A stretch of 64,000 bases of DNA from Mantis religiosa (GCA_030765055.1 CM060953.1:76125832-76189831); one strand, 5' to 3'. Shown: positions 51,466-63,290, counted from the first letter of the stretch. Numbers and translations: made by a program. The notes: a model not told the origin generated them from the letters alone.

Positions 51466-52350
51466 ATTTTCTATGATGTCCTTAGAAGTTCAAAACTCCT
51501 CTTCAATCGGAATCCTTTTTGCACAACTGATAAAAGATAAAATCTTCCTACACTAAAACTGTATAGGTAGAGCTCGTTAAAGCACTCAATTTTATGTCAA
51601 ATACTTTTTGTGGAGTTAATAAGTTTGGAGACATTCTTTGTTGTTTGTTTGAATTTTTCAATACATATACTCTTCCCAGATAGTACGTAATCGCTATTTC
51701 TGCGCAACCATGCTAAACTTTAGAATTTATACCACTGGTAGCACTACTTTAATGGGCCTCATTAAAGTACACCTGTTCATTAAAGTATTGCTATTCGACC
51801 AATCAGAAGTGGCCACGTAACATTGTGAAAGCGCAGGTATCGTTTATTCTCGTTTCGATCGACACCGGTACTAGCGCCAGTTAGGAAAAAGTAAAAATGT
51901 CTGATACTAACAGTGACATTGAACTTACACCCTAAAATAAAATTGAAATTGAAAAAGAAAGCACAAAATTAGCATAAATTCATCTTCAACTTCAACAATT
52001 TAACAAAGCTCATTTCCGCAAATTCATTTCACTGGTTGTACAATAAATAACCTATATTTGAAATAAAGTCAGTTCTGTTTATATTATCATTAACATTAAT
52101 TGCAAATGATATTTCAATAAATTCAATTTGCTCCAATTCCAATTTGTCTATAGTTCTTTTAGGTTAAACTGTGTCACACGTTAACAGCTGTTTATAGGGA
52201 AGTAATCAATATTTCTGCGCCTGCGTACTACGTACTACGTCTCACTTTAGATAAAGGAATAACGATTGTAACGTATCATTCAAACCAGAAATGAATACGT
52301 TGAAATAAAACCTCTAATTTAGATACGTGATCGAGTATAAACGGTCGTAT
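51466..52350. other. Unannotated DNA with a CCAAT-like patch
   Basis: Around 51735-51800 there is an inverted pair CTTTAATG / CATTAAAG and the latter is repeated. 'gaccaatcagaa' near 51800 is a CCAAT-type motif. About 95 bp later an ATG opens only 12 codons (MSDTNSDIELTP). It looks like a promoter remnant or the left part of a non-autonomous element ending near 52458, but I cannot define ends. Confidence 0.3.
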
Positions 52351-52357
52351 GAAAATT

Positions 52358-52458
52358 GACTATAATGGTAATTAAAACGCTCGTATCATAATTATTAAAC
52401 TCGCTTCCCTCGCTCGGTTAATAATAATACTCGCGTTTTAATTACTACCATTATAGTC
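52358..52458. repeat. Inverted repeat (MITE-like hairpin)
   Basis: Arms 52358-52380 and 52433-52458 match except for a 3-nt insertion: both outer ends read GACTATAATGGTA inward, then 'attaaaacgc'. Inner sequences (cgtatcataattattaa versus ttaataataatac) continue the pairing. The loop holds 'actcgcttccctcgctcgg'. The whole forms a hairpin of about 100 nt. Confidence 0.75.
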
Positions 52459-54200
52459 TCGTTGCATAATATACTGTTATCTCTTAGCCATGCAGAATGG
52501 AATTCCCTATCCATGACAGTGACCAGCTCTTAAACGATTTTACTATCGCCTAAAGTGTGCTGTACTCCCACATTCTTCCTGACCTACAAGAAAATTAATA
52601 ATAAGATAATTTCTGTAAATGTTCATCTCGATTAATATGAAGTAGAGGAATGAACATTTGTAAGAACAGTTTGTACAAGTAGAGAAAGTCGTGAGTGCGA
52701 CACATCAGATTTTTCTTCCTTTGAAATCATCTTGCAACCTGCGTAGTTTAAAAAATGCGTATTTCTATGTCTCTTACTTTTATTTGCGAATTTATGCAGC
52801 GCTTTCCTCCTTTCTTTTTGTAACGCTTCGTGACGTTTAATGACTAATGTAAGAAAAAAAATGCTTGCTTCTTGCTTTTTCCAGTGCAACTTAGTAACGA
52901 GATATTTTGGAGATATCCCATGTATATTTGAAGTGCACCAACTAAATTATAATTTTAGTTATTTTCCCATACATACTTTCTTAAGTTTCGCGTTTACTTT
53001 GGAGTTTTTGAGAAAATAAAAGGTAACAAACAAGTTGATTATTTTTTCAGAATGTGGTTGAATGCGTATCTTAGAAGTATCAAAGCGATGCACAAATTTA
53101 TGCCTTTCACACGCTTGAAATACAAGAAAAATTATATACATTTATAAAAAATATACAAAATATATAAAATTTAAAAAGTTTATATAAATAGTATGTTTAA
53201 CCACTCGAAATCTGCAACTACAAGTAACAGCACAGGTATTTCAACAGTGTCAAGTTAATATGTTGAGATAGCTTATGATTTTTGAGGCGATCACTCAAAC
53301 CTTTGTCTAATATCGAATCCGAAGCTTCAGTTATTTACGATCGCGTGAAGCGCTTCACTATGACCTGAAAATTTAGTGTAGTGTGTGATTAAGTGATCGA
53401 AAAATAATAGGACCCGTTTAAATTAATTAACAATGGAGATATGATGCCTGTTTGAGAGGTAGGATTTTATTGCATCTGTGCCGACACCATTTCATCGGCG
53501 TATCTCAGTTTCCTCGCACAGTGGAGAGAGCCGTGAAAGGGTTACCATATGTTTTAATGGCGCTAAAAAGCATGACACCGAGAAAACTACTAAGTCTAGT
53601 TTCATTGGTAAAGAAATGCAGGGAAAATAAAATATAACTCAACTGAATGTTATGTCGTGACAAAATCTTGAAATTATGTCATTTTTGGCACTAGTTCCTC
53701 AATCCTGATCTGTAGGGGATGATCACCCTACCACTAATTTTCAAGAGTCTTTCTTGTATTTAAACTGAAATTATTAATGCTCAATGAAATGAACTAAAGT
53801 CAAAATATTTGAACGCTCGAGATTTCCTAGTTGATGTCAAGACATGTTTTACGTAAGTTGAGATCACAATTTACTTGAAATTTAATCAGTCACGACAAAA
53901 GTTTATTGTTCACTGAAAATGCTATGGAAGTCAGAAGATCGATTTAAATTTACTAGTTAAGCGATAGCCTCATGGCAATAGACTTATTGGCATATAAAAA
54001 AAGCTTCTGATGGAGAAAATTCCGACATACTGGCAGCATTAATACGATTCCGGCAGTTGACAGCGCCGTTAATAAACAAAATATTTATTTTATGGTTTCA
54101 CTTGCAGAAAAAGTCTTTGCTGCAGGTTTCTGTCATTTTAATGGTAATGTGCTCATATAGTAGCCCCAGAATGACAGCTTCACTAATGGATGCTGTTCAA
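52459..54200. other. AT-rich intergenic DNA, no gene seen
   Basis: Short open frames only, with no recognisable domain. No tRNA-like or transposon end was found. Confidence 0.45.
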
Positions 54201-54204
54201 GCAA

Positions 54205-54450
54205 ACGTTCACTTTCGATAATGCGTTTCATACACTCTGGGATTGTCGCAGCAAACTGGATAAACTTCGCTTCCAAATTCTTCCATAGTTACTCGCCGGA
54301 TTTGGCTCCAAGTGATATATTTTGTTTCCAAACCTTAAAAATGACTGGATGGACGAAGGCGAGGTAGTAGCTAAGACAAGAGCTTATTTTACACAGATGG
54401 ATAAAGCTTACTTTACTGTAGGTAGTCAAACTAGCAGCATTTGGTCTTTT
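54205..54450 (+). pseudogene. Mariner transposase C-terminal relic
   Basis: In shifting plus-strand frames: 'TFDNAFHTLWDC' (second catalytic Asp in D-N-A), 'SKLDKLRFQILP', 'SYSPDLAPSDIFCFQTLK' (third Asp in P-S-D), then 'EGEVVAKTRAYFTQMDKAYF'. These are the consecutive C-terminal blocks of mariner transposases. The N-terminal half and TIRs are not seen. Frames change between blocks, so it is dead. Confidence 0.72.
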
Positions 54451-54674
54451 GGTAACGCTGATATACCTGGAGTTTCCTGCAAGATATGCCTAGTTTACTA
54501 AATTTGATGTGCTGATTCCAAAACTGTAATCAGTTTTTTTTCTACCACGTACCATTTTTTTACAATTGGTAGTTATACCTAAAATGTTTTAATGTAGTTA
54601 TGCGCATAAATGTTGTATGAAAAGAAAAATTGGAAGCAGAGAGACAGTCATGTGCCAGGAATGAAAAATGTTAT

Positions 54675-54976
<302 letters not shown>

Positions 54977-55212
54977 TTGTAATTTACGTCCTTTAACTTT
55001 TAAGTCATATCGGACGATGAATGGAATGGCTGAAATGATGCTCAAATAGGTCCAGGGTCCATGGAGCTTAGAGTTAACCCGACATTCGTCTTTTAAGATA
55101 AGGGAAAACTCCGGAAAAACCTTATCCAGGTAACTCACCCTGACCGAGATTCGAACTCGGGACCTCTTTTACGTGATGCAGACATGCTACCATCTACGCT
55201 ACCGAGGCGGGC
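54977..55212 (-). mobile_element. SINE-B (copy 4)
   Basis: Minus-strand copy with the head at the right ('gctaccatctacgctaccg', 'gattcgaactcgggacc'). Its tail end, at the left, passes straight into the (TTA)n array, so no left duplication can be read. Confidence 0.85.
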
Positions 55213-55289
55213 ACACTTAAATTAGGCTTAATACAGCAATTTGTTAAGGCTTTAAATAATAATCACAATTGCTGCAAATAAATCTGCAA

Positions 55290-55684
55290 GATGTTCCCTG
55301 AAATATGTGATGCTAAAGTTAAAGAGGGAATATATGTTGAGCCAAAAATTAGGAAGTTGATTTCTGATACCATATTCGAAGAAACTATGACAGATAATGA
55401 AAAAAAAACAGGCGCGGATTGGTTCTAAGAGTGTCATCGAAAACTTTCTGGGAAATTATAAGGATCCAAATTACAAAAATATTGTAGAAGATCTGCTTAA
55501 GAAAATTTCGAAAGCTGGGTCCCAATATGAGTGTAAACGTACCTGCATTTCCTGCGCTCTCATTTGGACATTTTTCCAGAAAATCTCGGCTGCGTCAGCG
55601 AGGAGCAGGGCGCATGTTCACCAGGACATACAGGAAATGGAAAGGCGTGCTTTTCAAGGCAAGGTGTACAAAATAAGGAGCTAA
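55290..55684 (+). pseudogene. Fragment of a repeated arthropod ORF of unknown function
   Basis: Plus-strand frames read 'MFPEICDAKVKEGIYVEPK', 'IRKLISDTIFEETM' and then, after a frameshift, 'VIENFLGNYKDPNYKNIVED', 'LIWTFFQKISAASA' and 'VHQDIQEMERRAFQGK'. I recognise the order 'FLGN.K..NY...V...L...G...HSHLDFFP.N.G..S.EHGERFHQDI..ME.RYQGKW' from many arthropod genome predictions. There it behaves like a repeat of transposon origin. The H-S-H-L-D and E-H-G-E-R motifs are lost here. Confidence 0.6.
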
Positions 55685-55814
55685 CGTTCAAATGTATGTT
55701 TATTTAGAACAGATGTGAAATATTGTTTTTTTTTTTCTTATTTAACCGATTTTTTCTTATTTCCGTTTATTTTCTTATCTGTTTTCCTAGTTTCACAAAT
55801 ATTCACTATACACA

Positions 55815-55862
55815 TAAACACCCATGCCCAAGGCGGGACTCGAACCCGCGACCCTCTACGCG
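55815..55862 (-). mobile_element. tRNA-like SINE end (family G, copy 2)
   Basis: Minus strand reads 'gggttcgagtcccgccttgg', a perfect B-box-type sequence. 'cccatgcccaaggcgggact' is shared with 43417. The A-box half is not recognisable to the right. Confidence 0.5.
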
Positions 55863-55924
55863 GCGGAACACAAGAGATTAATTATGAAGAGCATTGTGCC
55901 GACAGTTTGGATTTATTAATTCTT

Positions 55925-56175
55925 GGAAATTAATTGTTCTTTCACACTGGCCGTGTGTAGGCTAAATTGTGGAAACGTAGAGCCAGACCGAAAAATTCAA
56001 TACCATAGCCGGATTTGAATCACGGATCTACGAATCAGTTGGAGAATTTAATGTCATATCGGCACGTTGGCCATAGTAGCTCAATGGTAGAGCGGCTGGA
56101 CGTAAACCAGGAGATCCGTGGTTCAAATCCCGACTATGGCATTGAATTTTTCGGTCTGGCTCTACGTTTACACCA
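55925..56175 (+). mobile_element. Foldback tRNA-like retroposon (copy P7) with the best tRNA-Tyr-like arm
   Basis: Left extended end ('ggaaattaattgttctttc'), a shortened minus arm, a turn near 56030, and a complete plus arm. In that arm the acceptor GCCATAG/CTATGGC and D-stem GCTC/GAGC pair fully. The anticodon stem pairs at four positions around the loop ACGTAAA (anticodon GTA, Tyr), and the B box is 'ggttcaaatcc'. The T-stem pairs poorly. A perfect 12-bp duplication, ttattaattctt, lies at 55913-55924 and 56176-56187. Confidence 0.85.
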
Positions 56176-56187
56176 TTATTAATTCTT

Positions 56188-56864
56188 ATTTCATAATATA
56201 ACATAATTTCGACAGAGCAGAGTATAAAAATTCGTATTTTACTAGTCCTTCTATTGTGAAGGATTAGTACGTGATGGAGAAAAACTAAGCTCATATGCTG
56301 ATTCAGCTTACTCAAATTAGGGATAACGAAATAAAATAAAAACCACAGGCAAAAGGTCATATTTTTCATATTAGTGTAATCTTTGGCCATTAACTCAATC
56401 GATGCACTTGAAGCCGCTGACTCTCTTCAGCAGTCCTAACTACAAACGGACGAACATATGTTCCAAAGAGAGATTGCAACGTTTGATAGCGGCAAAATCA
56501 ATATTGTGCTCAAAACCATCGTATCTGTAGAAGTAAACGTTTAAGTCATGAAATGGCATCCATGTCGCTAAGAACTTTAAATTATATTGATACCAATGTA
56601 CTCCATTTAAGTTCAATTCCGTAACCACCCAGTTAATGATGTCTGGAAATACAAAGGCTGTGTCTTGCGTGCTAGAGTACAGCTCTTAGAGGTCCGCTTC
56701 AATGCAATGTGTTATTGCTATGGTCGATTAGCAGTGTATGCTATCCTTACACGTATCAATACACATGCTTCAATAGGTTAAAACAAACAAAACAAAATAC
56801 AAAACACATACCCGGTTAAAGGCGGTTAGACCTAAAAATTGCAATAAATATATAAATAAGATAG
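56188..56864. other. Intergenic DNA
   Basis: No recognisable gene or repeat between copies P7 and P8. Confidence 0.45.
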
Positions 56865-57285
56865 AGTAAAACTGAAAAATTCAGTCCCAAGGTCGGGATT
56901 TGAATCACGGATCTCCTGCTTTCCGTCCAATCGCTCATTGAACTGTCATGACCAACGTTCCGTCATGACATTTAATTCTCCAACTGACTCATATTTTTCC
57001 GGTTAACAGCCAGGGGCTCTCGTATTCGAGATACACCGTTTGTGGCGACTTACTATTTTAAGTACTTGAGTCCCGGACTTCATCATTAAACTCTTATTAT
57101 TTAAGTTAATTGATCGAAATTAATCGTTCCTTCACACTAGCCGTGTATAGGCTAAGGTTTTGGATAGATGAAGCCTGGGTAAAGCCTGGTTCAAATCCCG
57201 GACTTGGCACTGGATTTTTCAGTTTGACTCTATCCAAAACCTTAGCCTATATACGGCTAGTGTGAAGGAACCTTGATTTCCATCA
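56865..57285 (-). mobile_element. Foldback tRNA-like retroposon, reverse orientation (copy P8)
   Basis: A minus-strand unit (56865-57100) is joined head to tail to a second unit that collapses at about 57180-57195 onto a plus-strand B-box half ('ggttcaaatcccgg'). It ends at the right in the extended end ('tagcctatatacggc', 'gatttccatcaatt'). A second extended end lies at the internal joint (57105-57150). Flanks are AT-rich, and no clean duplication is visible. Confidence 0.68.
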
Positions 57286-57591
57286 ATTAACATACATAAG
57301 ACTTTCTTATTCATTAACATTTCACATGCATTCTCTGTATGGCATAAAAGGTGATTCATCTATTCACTTTACATCAATGAAGCCAATGTTCGTCTAGAAC
57401 TTTTTAAATGATTTTTACGGCCAATTAACATTATAGTGCCTGAAGAATTGGTAAATACAGATGTATTATTTTATCTTGACAGGAATCCTGCGTGGTAGGG
57501 ATGAGTAGCAACTGTGGTGGGTATAGTGCACCTATCGCCACAATGCGTCACACGCGTAAGATACGAGAGGGGAGGGCGGTGCATACGATGT

Positions 57592-58412
57592 CTAAAAACA
57601 AATTTCATTCTCGAAGCCTCTTTTGCAGCTCTTATAAACTAAGTTGTAATTCTTACTATGGTAGTAATCTCCACGCTTTTGTTGGATCTTAAATAGTACA
57701 TAGGCATTTGGAACAAAACCCTGTTCTCCTCCAACAGGCATGATAAACAAATGTCGGCCTTTCAATATCGCTGCAGAGTCCCTGTAACGTATTTCACTCC
57801 AGGCATATGGTCCAGTATGTGCTGTATTTATATAAGTTTCATCCATATAAACTATATAAACCTCACTTCGATATCTCCGAATATTTCGTAAATACTTAAG
57901 CCTTTTTGCACGTATGGTGCGATGTTCGATTAAAATTTGTCTGTCACGCTTACTGTTTTTTTTTTTTTTTTTCTCTTCTTCAAATAATCCTAGCTTCAAA
58001 AGAACTCTTCTTAATGTTCACACTGCCTTGGAAGTCAGTAGAATTTTTAAGCTTCATAAGCACTTTCTTCAAAGTTGGTCTTTGTTTTTCTGTGCTTTAA
58101 AAATTATTCATAGTTCGTCTAACTACTTCTGAATTAAAACATCGAAATTAGATTTTGTGCATGTTCTTAATCTTTGTTTACTGGGCATAGAGAAGGACGT
58201 TGTTGCACTAGCACCAATGGCTTTTCTTTCCTTAATAACTCTCCTAAACTGCTTTCAGACACAGCTGTTACCTCAGATACCCTTCCCCAGATGTTTATAG
58301 CTGACCCAGACCATTGTTCCTTTTTTTTTATAAATCTATGGATATTGGTTATTACTTCTCGTGTTTTTAAATGTAGCACTTTATTTCCTAATGTGGTGCT
58401 AGGAGGCGTCAT
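57592..58412 (-). pseudogene. Tc1/mariner-like (DDE_3 type) transposase, inactivated
   Basis: The N-terminal HTH region is at 58167-58412 ('TREVITNIHRFIKKKEQW', 'RVSEVTAVSESSLGELLR'). A broken middle reads 'TLRRVLLKLGLFEEEK'. The catalytic region at 57592-57999 has 'RQILIEHRTIRAKRLKYLRN', 'VYMDETYINTAHTGPYAWSE', 'GGEQGFVPNAYVLFK' and 'GDYYHSKNYN'. The first catalytic Asp (MDETY) is intact. The C-terminal catalytic acidic residue region is missing after about 57592. A T run (57957-57973) encodes a poly-Lys slip and stops separate the halves. The relic at 760-1190 is related. Confidence 0.78.
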
Positions 58413-59497
58413 TTATAAATGCTGTCTTGGAACCAGGAGACAAGCACATTTTGAAACAAGCTGTAGTGTTACCGAGTAGCTCTGCACGTGTTTAGTTGCT
58501 CGCAACTGGTACGCAAGTGACTTGCCCTCCCCTCCAGTTGCAACCGTTCTGAGGTGGACTCGTCCAGATACCACTGCGCATCGCTCTGCACTTTTCAAGA
58601 TAAAAAAATACATCTGTACGTAATTTGCTAAGGTTGGACATAAGCGCTCCCTGAACGAAATCCTAAAAAAAAAACATTTTTTATACAAGAGATATTTGAG
58701 TGATAGATGTAATGAAGTACAAGTGGCGCTGGTATTTTTAAGGCGTGCTGGATGGTGTGTTGGAACAACGATATCGTAAATTTACAGCTCCTTAACATCC
58801 TGTAAACGTGAGAACTCATGTGCACGACATGAATGAGCGCCCGACCTTCGATATCAGTTACTACGCCACTCAAGTTTGATACCGGAATACAGGAACTGTT
58901 TTGCCGTTAGGTAGAGTTGGCTTAGGCAACGGAAAGGACAACTAGCACCTGGACTCGCAATGGGATGTTTTGTGCATATATCCTCAGGAAGAATGGTTAA
59001 CATGAAGGAGCTACAGAAAAAGTATGGGCTTGAGGAACGGACACCGTAAGTGACAGTTACGCGCATAGTTCTCTGGCTTGACCACCCGGCCGGTAAATGC
59101 ATTAAATGTATTCCTGCGTAGTTATTTACTGTAATATTTTTCAAAGAATAAAATGGGGCTAAACAGTTCTATCTTATGCAGTTTCCGTAAGGGAAGAAAA
59201 AACGAATGAGAGAAAACCAGCTAAATTAATCACTACAGGTTTGTTATTAAGTAATCTCTATCATGGTAATTAACTAATTTTTCAGCGCCATAATATGTAG
59301 AGCATGAATAACTTTTTTTTAAAAAAAAGGTGATTTACTCCGTTGGCAGGGGTGTCATTTCAAACATTTCATCAGCAATGTCTTGTCAATGAAAGACATG
59401 GTACTTTCACTGTCGCTATTATCATCTAGAAATCGTCAATCTGTGTGCTTCTTGTTTTAGTATAATCCATCTTTCCCACTCACAATTTCTGTTAGTC
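58413..59497. other. Intergenic DNA
   Basis: Short overlapping open frames without domains. A T/A palindromic run lies near 59312-59328. No repeat family of the window was found. Confidence 0.4.
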
Positions 59498-59509
59498 TTC
59501 TCAGTTATA

Positions 59510-59753
59510 GGCCACGACGTGGCTCAGTGGTTAGACCGCTTGGCTCTCACCAAGGCGGCCCGGGTTCGATCCCAGGCGACCGCAAAGTGAGAATGGTGCT
59601 GGACAACACGGCGTTGGGGCGGGTTTTCTCCGGGACCTCCGGTTTCCCCCACCATCTCATTCCACCGGTGCTCCATCTTCATCTCATGCATCATCAGTGT
59701 CACCGCCTGCGGTGCCGTATGTAGTAAAAGCGGGCGTTTAACACTACACACAT
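59510..59753 (+). mobile_element. SINE-A, tRNA-Glu-derived (copy 6, reference copy)
   Basis: About 245 bp. The head 'gtggctcagtggttagaccg' (A box), 'cttggctctcaccaagg' (anticodon arm) and 'cccgggttcgatccc' (B box) follow the layout of animal tRNA-Glu ('...TTTTCACCCAGGCGGCCCGGGTTCGA'). The seven-base anticodon loop CTCTCAC gives CTC, a Glu anticodon. The body ends '...taaaagcgggcgtttaacac'. A perfect 12-bp duplication, ttctcagttata, lies at 59498-59509 and 59754-59765. Six copies occur in the window (29365, 34391, 47518, 47941, 48899, 59510). Mobilisation would depend on a partner LINE that I cannot identify. Confidence 0.93.
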
Positions 59754-59765
59754 TTCTCAGTTATA

Positions 59766-60536
59766 CACATGCACGCGCGCGCACACCCACGCACGCACGC
59801 ACACACACAAACCTCTGGCATTAACGAAAATGCTTTTCTTGTTAGTCACTACGGATTGTTTAAAATATTTTCTGCAACTTCAGGAAGCGCATGGCAATAT
59901 AATTTTAATTTTCTGAGGTGAGATCAATCTGTACATATGGCCCACTATCGCGATATGAACATGATTTAAACCTTCCGATTTTATATTAAACAAAATTGTA
60001 GGTCTATAATTTTAGGTATTAAAATGCAATTGCTAAAGAAACACAATATGTTAACTTAATAATCATAAAACTGAATAAAGTAGAAATAATTTTCATTTCC
60101 GCTTCTTTCTCGTCGAGGTATTAAGTGACATTATGTATGATTTCTCAGGGCTGCCCATGTGGAGACAAATTACTGTCCAAAAGACATGATTGCATCTGCA
60201 TAGAATGTGCATACACTTTCTCATCGTAAATGTGCGATAGGCTCGGGTAAACAACTCAGTAGTTTTACAGTCTTTCCAATACGCCTCACTGGTTTGTCAC
60301 CTAGTAGGTATTTCTCAATATAGGTAAATCATTCGCCACTCCCTGCTTTTATGTACGTACATTTCTGCATTCCAACCCGTTACGTCTTACCGAACGTAAA
60401 TGAAAGAAAACATCTTAGTAATAGCACTTTATTCAAACTCAGTTTAAGGTTGTCGTCTATGGCAATGAAAAATAATGAAAAGCATTGTCTGGAGTATAAT
60501 AAACTTAATGAAAATCTTCATCTTCAACACTAAAAG
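59766..60536. other. Intergenic DNA
   Basis: A short (CA/CG)n tract lies at 59766-59811. The rest is AT-rich without recognisable content. Confidence 0.45.
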
Positions 60537-60547
60537 ATGCTGAACTT

Positions 60548-60774
60548 GTGCCCGCCTAGGTGGCGTAGATGGTAGTGTGTCTGCCTCACGTTCAAGAGGC
60601 CTCGAGTTCGAAACTCAGTCAGGTGAGTTACGTGAATCAAGTTTTTCCGAAGTTCAACCTTACCTTGGAAGACGAATGTCGGTTAACTCTAAGCTCAATG
60701 GGCCCTGGGCTCATTTGAGCATCATTTCATTCATCGCCCGATATGACAACGTTGGAAAACATAAATTTAAAAAA
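60548..60774 (+). mobile_element. SINE-B (copy 5)
   Basis: Plus-strand copy with the head 'gtagatggtagtgtgtctgc' and the diverged B box 'gagttcgaaactc'. An 11-bp duplication, atgctgaactt, lies at 60537-60547 and 60775-60785. It inserted beside a copy of the dispersed AT-rich motif (about 60790-60850). Confidence 0.87.
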
Positions 60775-60850
60775 ATGCTGAACTTAAATACCAATTCTGG
60801 TATCTTATGTTCGTTTTTCAGCTGTTCACAGATACACATATGCATGGACG

Positions 60851-61949
60851 AATCCCGATATAGAACTTTGTTAGAGTATGACTCTTCTACCTGAGAAAGC
60901 AAACATGTAAATACAAAACTGCAATAATTCCTCGGAGGATGGAACTGATTTTTATATCAGCCGTTTCCAAAGTTTCGGCTTAAAACGCGGTTCCGGCGGT
61001 TTTTCCTGGAAGACTTAAAGGACTTGAAGTTATGCAAGAATATTTAGCCCTTATGAGAGGTATAAGAGAGGTATTCGTCGATAGGCATGCGTCGTTTGTC
61101 AAACCTGATACAAATGTTGCGTGCTTCTTCTAAACGACTGAAAGGCAGCTTTACAGGTTAAATGTAAGTAATGCCCGACTAGCTAGACGTCAATGGCAAG
61201 GAAACACTGCAGTTTATATTGACCCATATTCGTGATGACAAGACCCGCGTGCTTTTTCAGCGGTTCAAGGTATCGAAAGTTACGAACGTACTCGTAATTG
61301 CACATGTCAGCCATGGTTAAAAATGGGAGAAGGAAAATGTGAGGGTAAAAAACTCTACAAATAAAAGCTTGCACCTAGCTGACTTGGAAGCTGGATGAGG
61401 ACTGACGCCAATATACGTTGTGTTAGAAAGGATAGAAAATGGCATTGCTATGAAAATGGGACAGAAGATATAAAACGGAAGCGTGGAAGGAAAATGGATC
61501 ACAAAGCCAAGACAATGCCATGAGTTTTAAAATTGATCTCAAAAGAATAGTATCTTTATCAGCGAGACATGGAGTGCGAGTTTAATACGTTCATGAAAAT
61601 GAATGGACCTAGGATTGTATATAACCTTTTAACTTCAGTAATTCAATGTCAAAGGTTTGGGCGATGCGGATAAATATGCATCATGGTAATGCAGAAATGG
61701 CGCGCACAAAATGACGGTGACTGCCCCAATCCAGGTCTCTTGCAATAGTTTGGTTTGAGATAGATGAAGTTATTAGAATTTTACTTTATGCTACGATGTT
61801 TAAAATGGATCTCGAACTAATGGTACCTCTACCGTGAAGGAATTGAATGCGAGTTTAATATGCTAACAAAAATGATAAATCTAGGAATGTATCTAACCTT
61901 TTGGACCCTTAACTCAATCAAAAAGTGGTAAACCATATGGACAAATATG
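60851..61949. other. Intergenic DNA
   Basis: Two short passages (about 61530-61630 and 61800-61910) share wording ('gcgagtttaata', 'atgaatggacctagga' versus 'atgataaatctaggaa', 'taacctttt'). They look like an old direct duplication about 280 bp apart. No gene is recognisable. Confidence 0.4.
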
Positions 61950-62340
61950 CACCAGCACCTTATCGAAACGAAATTTCTTTCTAAACCTATGCTGTGCGGG
62001 GTCTAGTGAATATGCAGATTCCGGCGTGAGCTGCCCATTTTGCAGACTTATGCGAAACTTAAGCACGTCAAGAATGGTGTGATGTGCTCAACCATGACTT
62101 ATGTTCAGATTTGCGATATTTCATTCACCATCACACGGCGATTTTCCATCGAATCGTATCCACTGCTGCAAGAGATTCTGAAGTCACAACGCTGTATGCC
62201 TGGCCGAGGCGCAGAGCGTCCGTCACAGACGGATTTATTACTCCACTCATGCACTTGCTGCAGTGACAGACAGGCATCACCATACTCGTCTTCATTTGAA
62301 ATTGATTTCAATGGGTTTCTTGTCTTCAATGTTCAGATAA
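61950..62340 (-). pseudogene. Mariner transposase N-terminal relic
   Basis: The minus strand reads 'EYGDACLSLQQVHEWSNK' near 62250-62300, matching the mariner N-terminal 'YGD.C.S..QVFEW...F' block. Then come 'WIRFDGKSP' and, in other frames, 'ILDVLKFRISLQNG', corresponding to the second HTH and the K-x-C-A-R-W region. The catalytic part is not recognisable. A 141-codon plus-strand frame over the same place (62040-62465) is a shadow. Confidence 0.5.
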
Positions 62341-62965
62341 CGCATGACAATGCTGTTCCTCTGTGGTGCATGTCGGAAGCGGGCAGCCATCTTGAACTCG
62401 TATTATGGTCGCGATCGCCTGTCTTCAGTATTCTGCCACCTGTATGGCATTCTTTGCATCATTGATAACAGTACTGACAATTCAGAGAACAATGAGCGAA
62501 ATGACGATTGTTAACTACACGTTTAAGGTTTTCATTTGACTCCCCGTAGAAATATCCAAGAGTTTTAAAAATTGGAGTGTGATATTAGGGTTCTTAAAAG
62601 AAGGTGTTAGTATTTAACCGAAAGCAGGTTAATGATAACGGGAACAAAGAGTTGAAATTATGGATCGCAGCACGACGATGGAAATCACAAATTGTCAGAA
62701 GGATTAGAAATTAACTACAAATGACTTCAGAAGAGAAGAAACGTTGGTAGCCATATGCTGCAATGAATACAGTAAATAACTATTTCTCAAGTAACATATA
62801 GGTATCGTGAATCCGATAACCAAAAAGTGTAGGACACTAATAGACATTCTTATTTAGTGTATACATGTAGTATTATTTATTTGGTGATAAGTACATTATA
62901 TTGCTTAGGCGGACTCCATTTTATAATTTAACATACGTTCTTATCTCTACAGGAGTACTACATAC
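62341..62965. other. Intergenic DNA
   Basis: No recognisable gene or repeat. Confidence 0.4.
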
Positions 62966-63290
62966 AGGGTGGTCCATCTAACTCTGCGACCTCAGATATC
63001 CCCGAAATGAAACAAAATATGAAAATTCCAATTGGCCAGTAATGTACGTATGTCAGGGCCTCACACAATGAGAAGGTATGCACAATCCATAAAGGTAAAG
63101 AAATAACACTTCCAATACCAAGTTGCGTTTTTTTAAACCGAACATGTATGCTTATTCTAGCAAAATGAAAAATAGAGCTACACTTATATACAACAAACTT
63201 GGTTTCACGTTTCTAAACCTTTTACTTTCTGAAATACGTGGCCACCGTTTCTGACGTAATGCAACGCATGTACTTTCTTAAAAAATTAAA
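62966..63290. mobile_element. Possible solo end of a Tc1/mariner-superfamily element
   Basis: 'acagggtggtccatctaact' and then 'gcgacctcagatatc' resemble the terminal sequence ('CAGGGTG.CCA...') of insect elements with DUF4817-type transposases, like the relic at 28626. No opposite end or coding part is present. The right boundary is a guess. Confidence 0.35.

Noticed and set aside
56068..56141. Possible functional tRNA-Tyr gene
   Set aside because: The T-stem pairs poorly, there is no intron or normal 3' end, and it is one arm of a TSD-flanked foldback element.
59510..59585. Possible functional tRNA-Glu gene
   Set aside because: The acceptor ends do not form a clean 7-bp stem, a SINE body follows directly and TSDs flank the whole unit.
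62040..62465. 141-codon plus-strand open frame
   Set aside because: The opposite strand reads as a mariner N-terminal relic here, so this frame is most likely its shadow.
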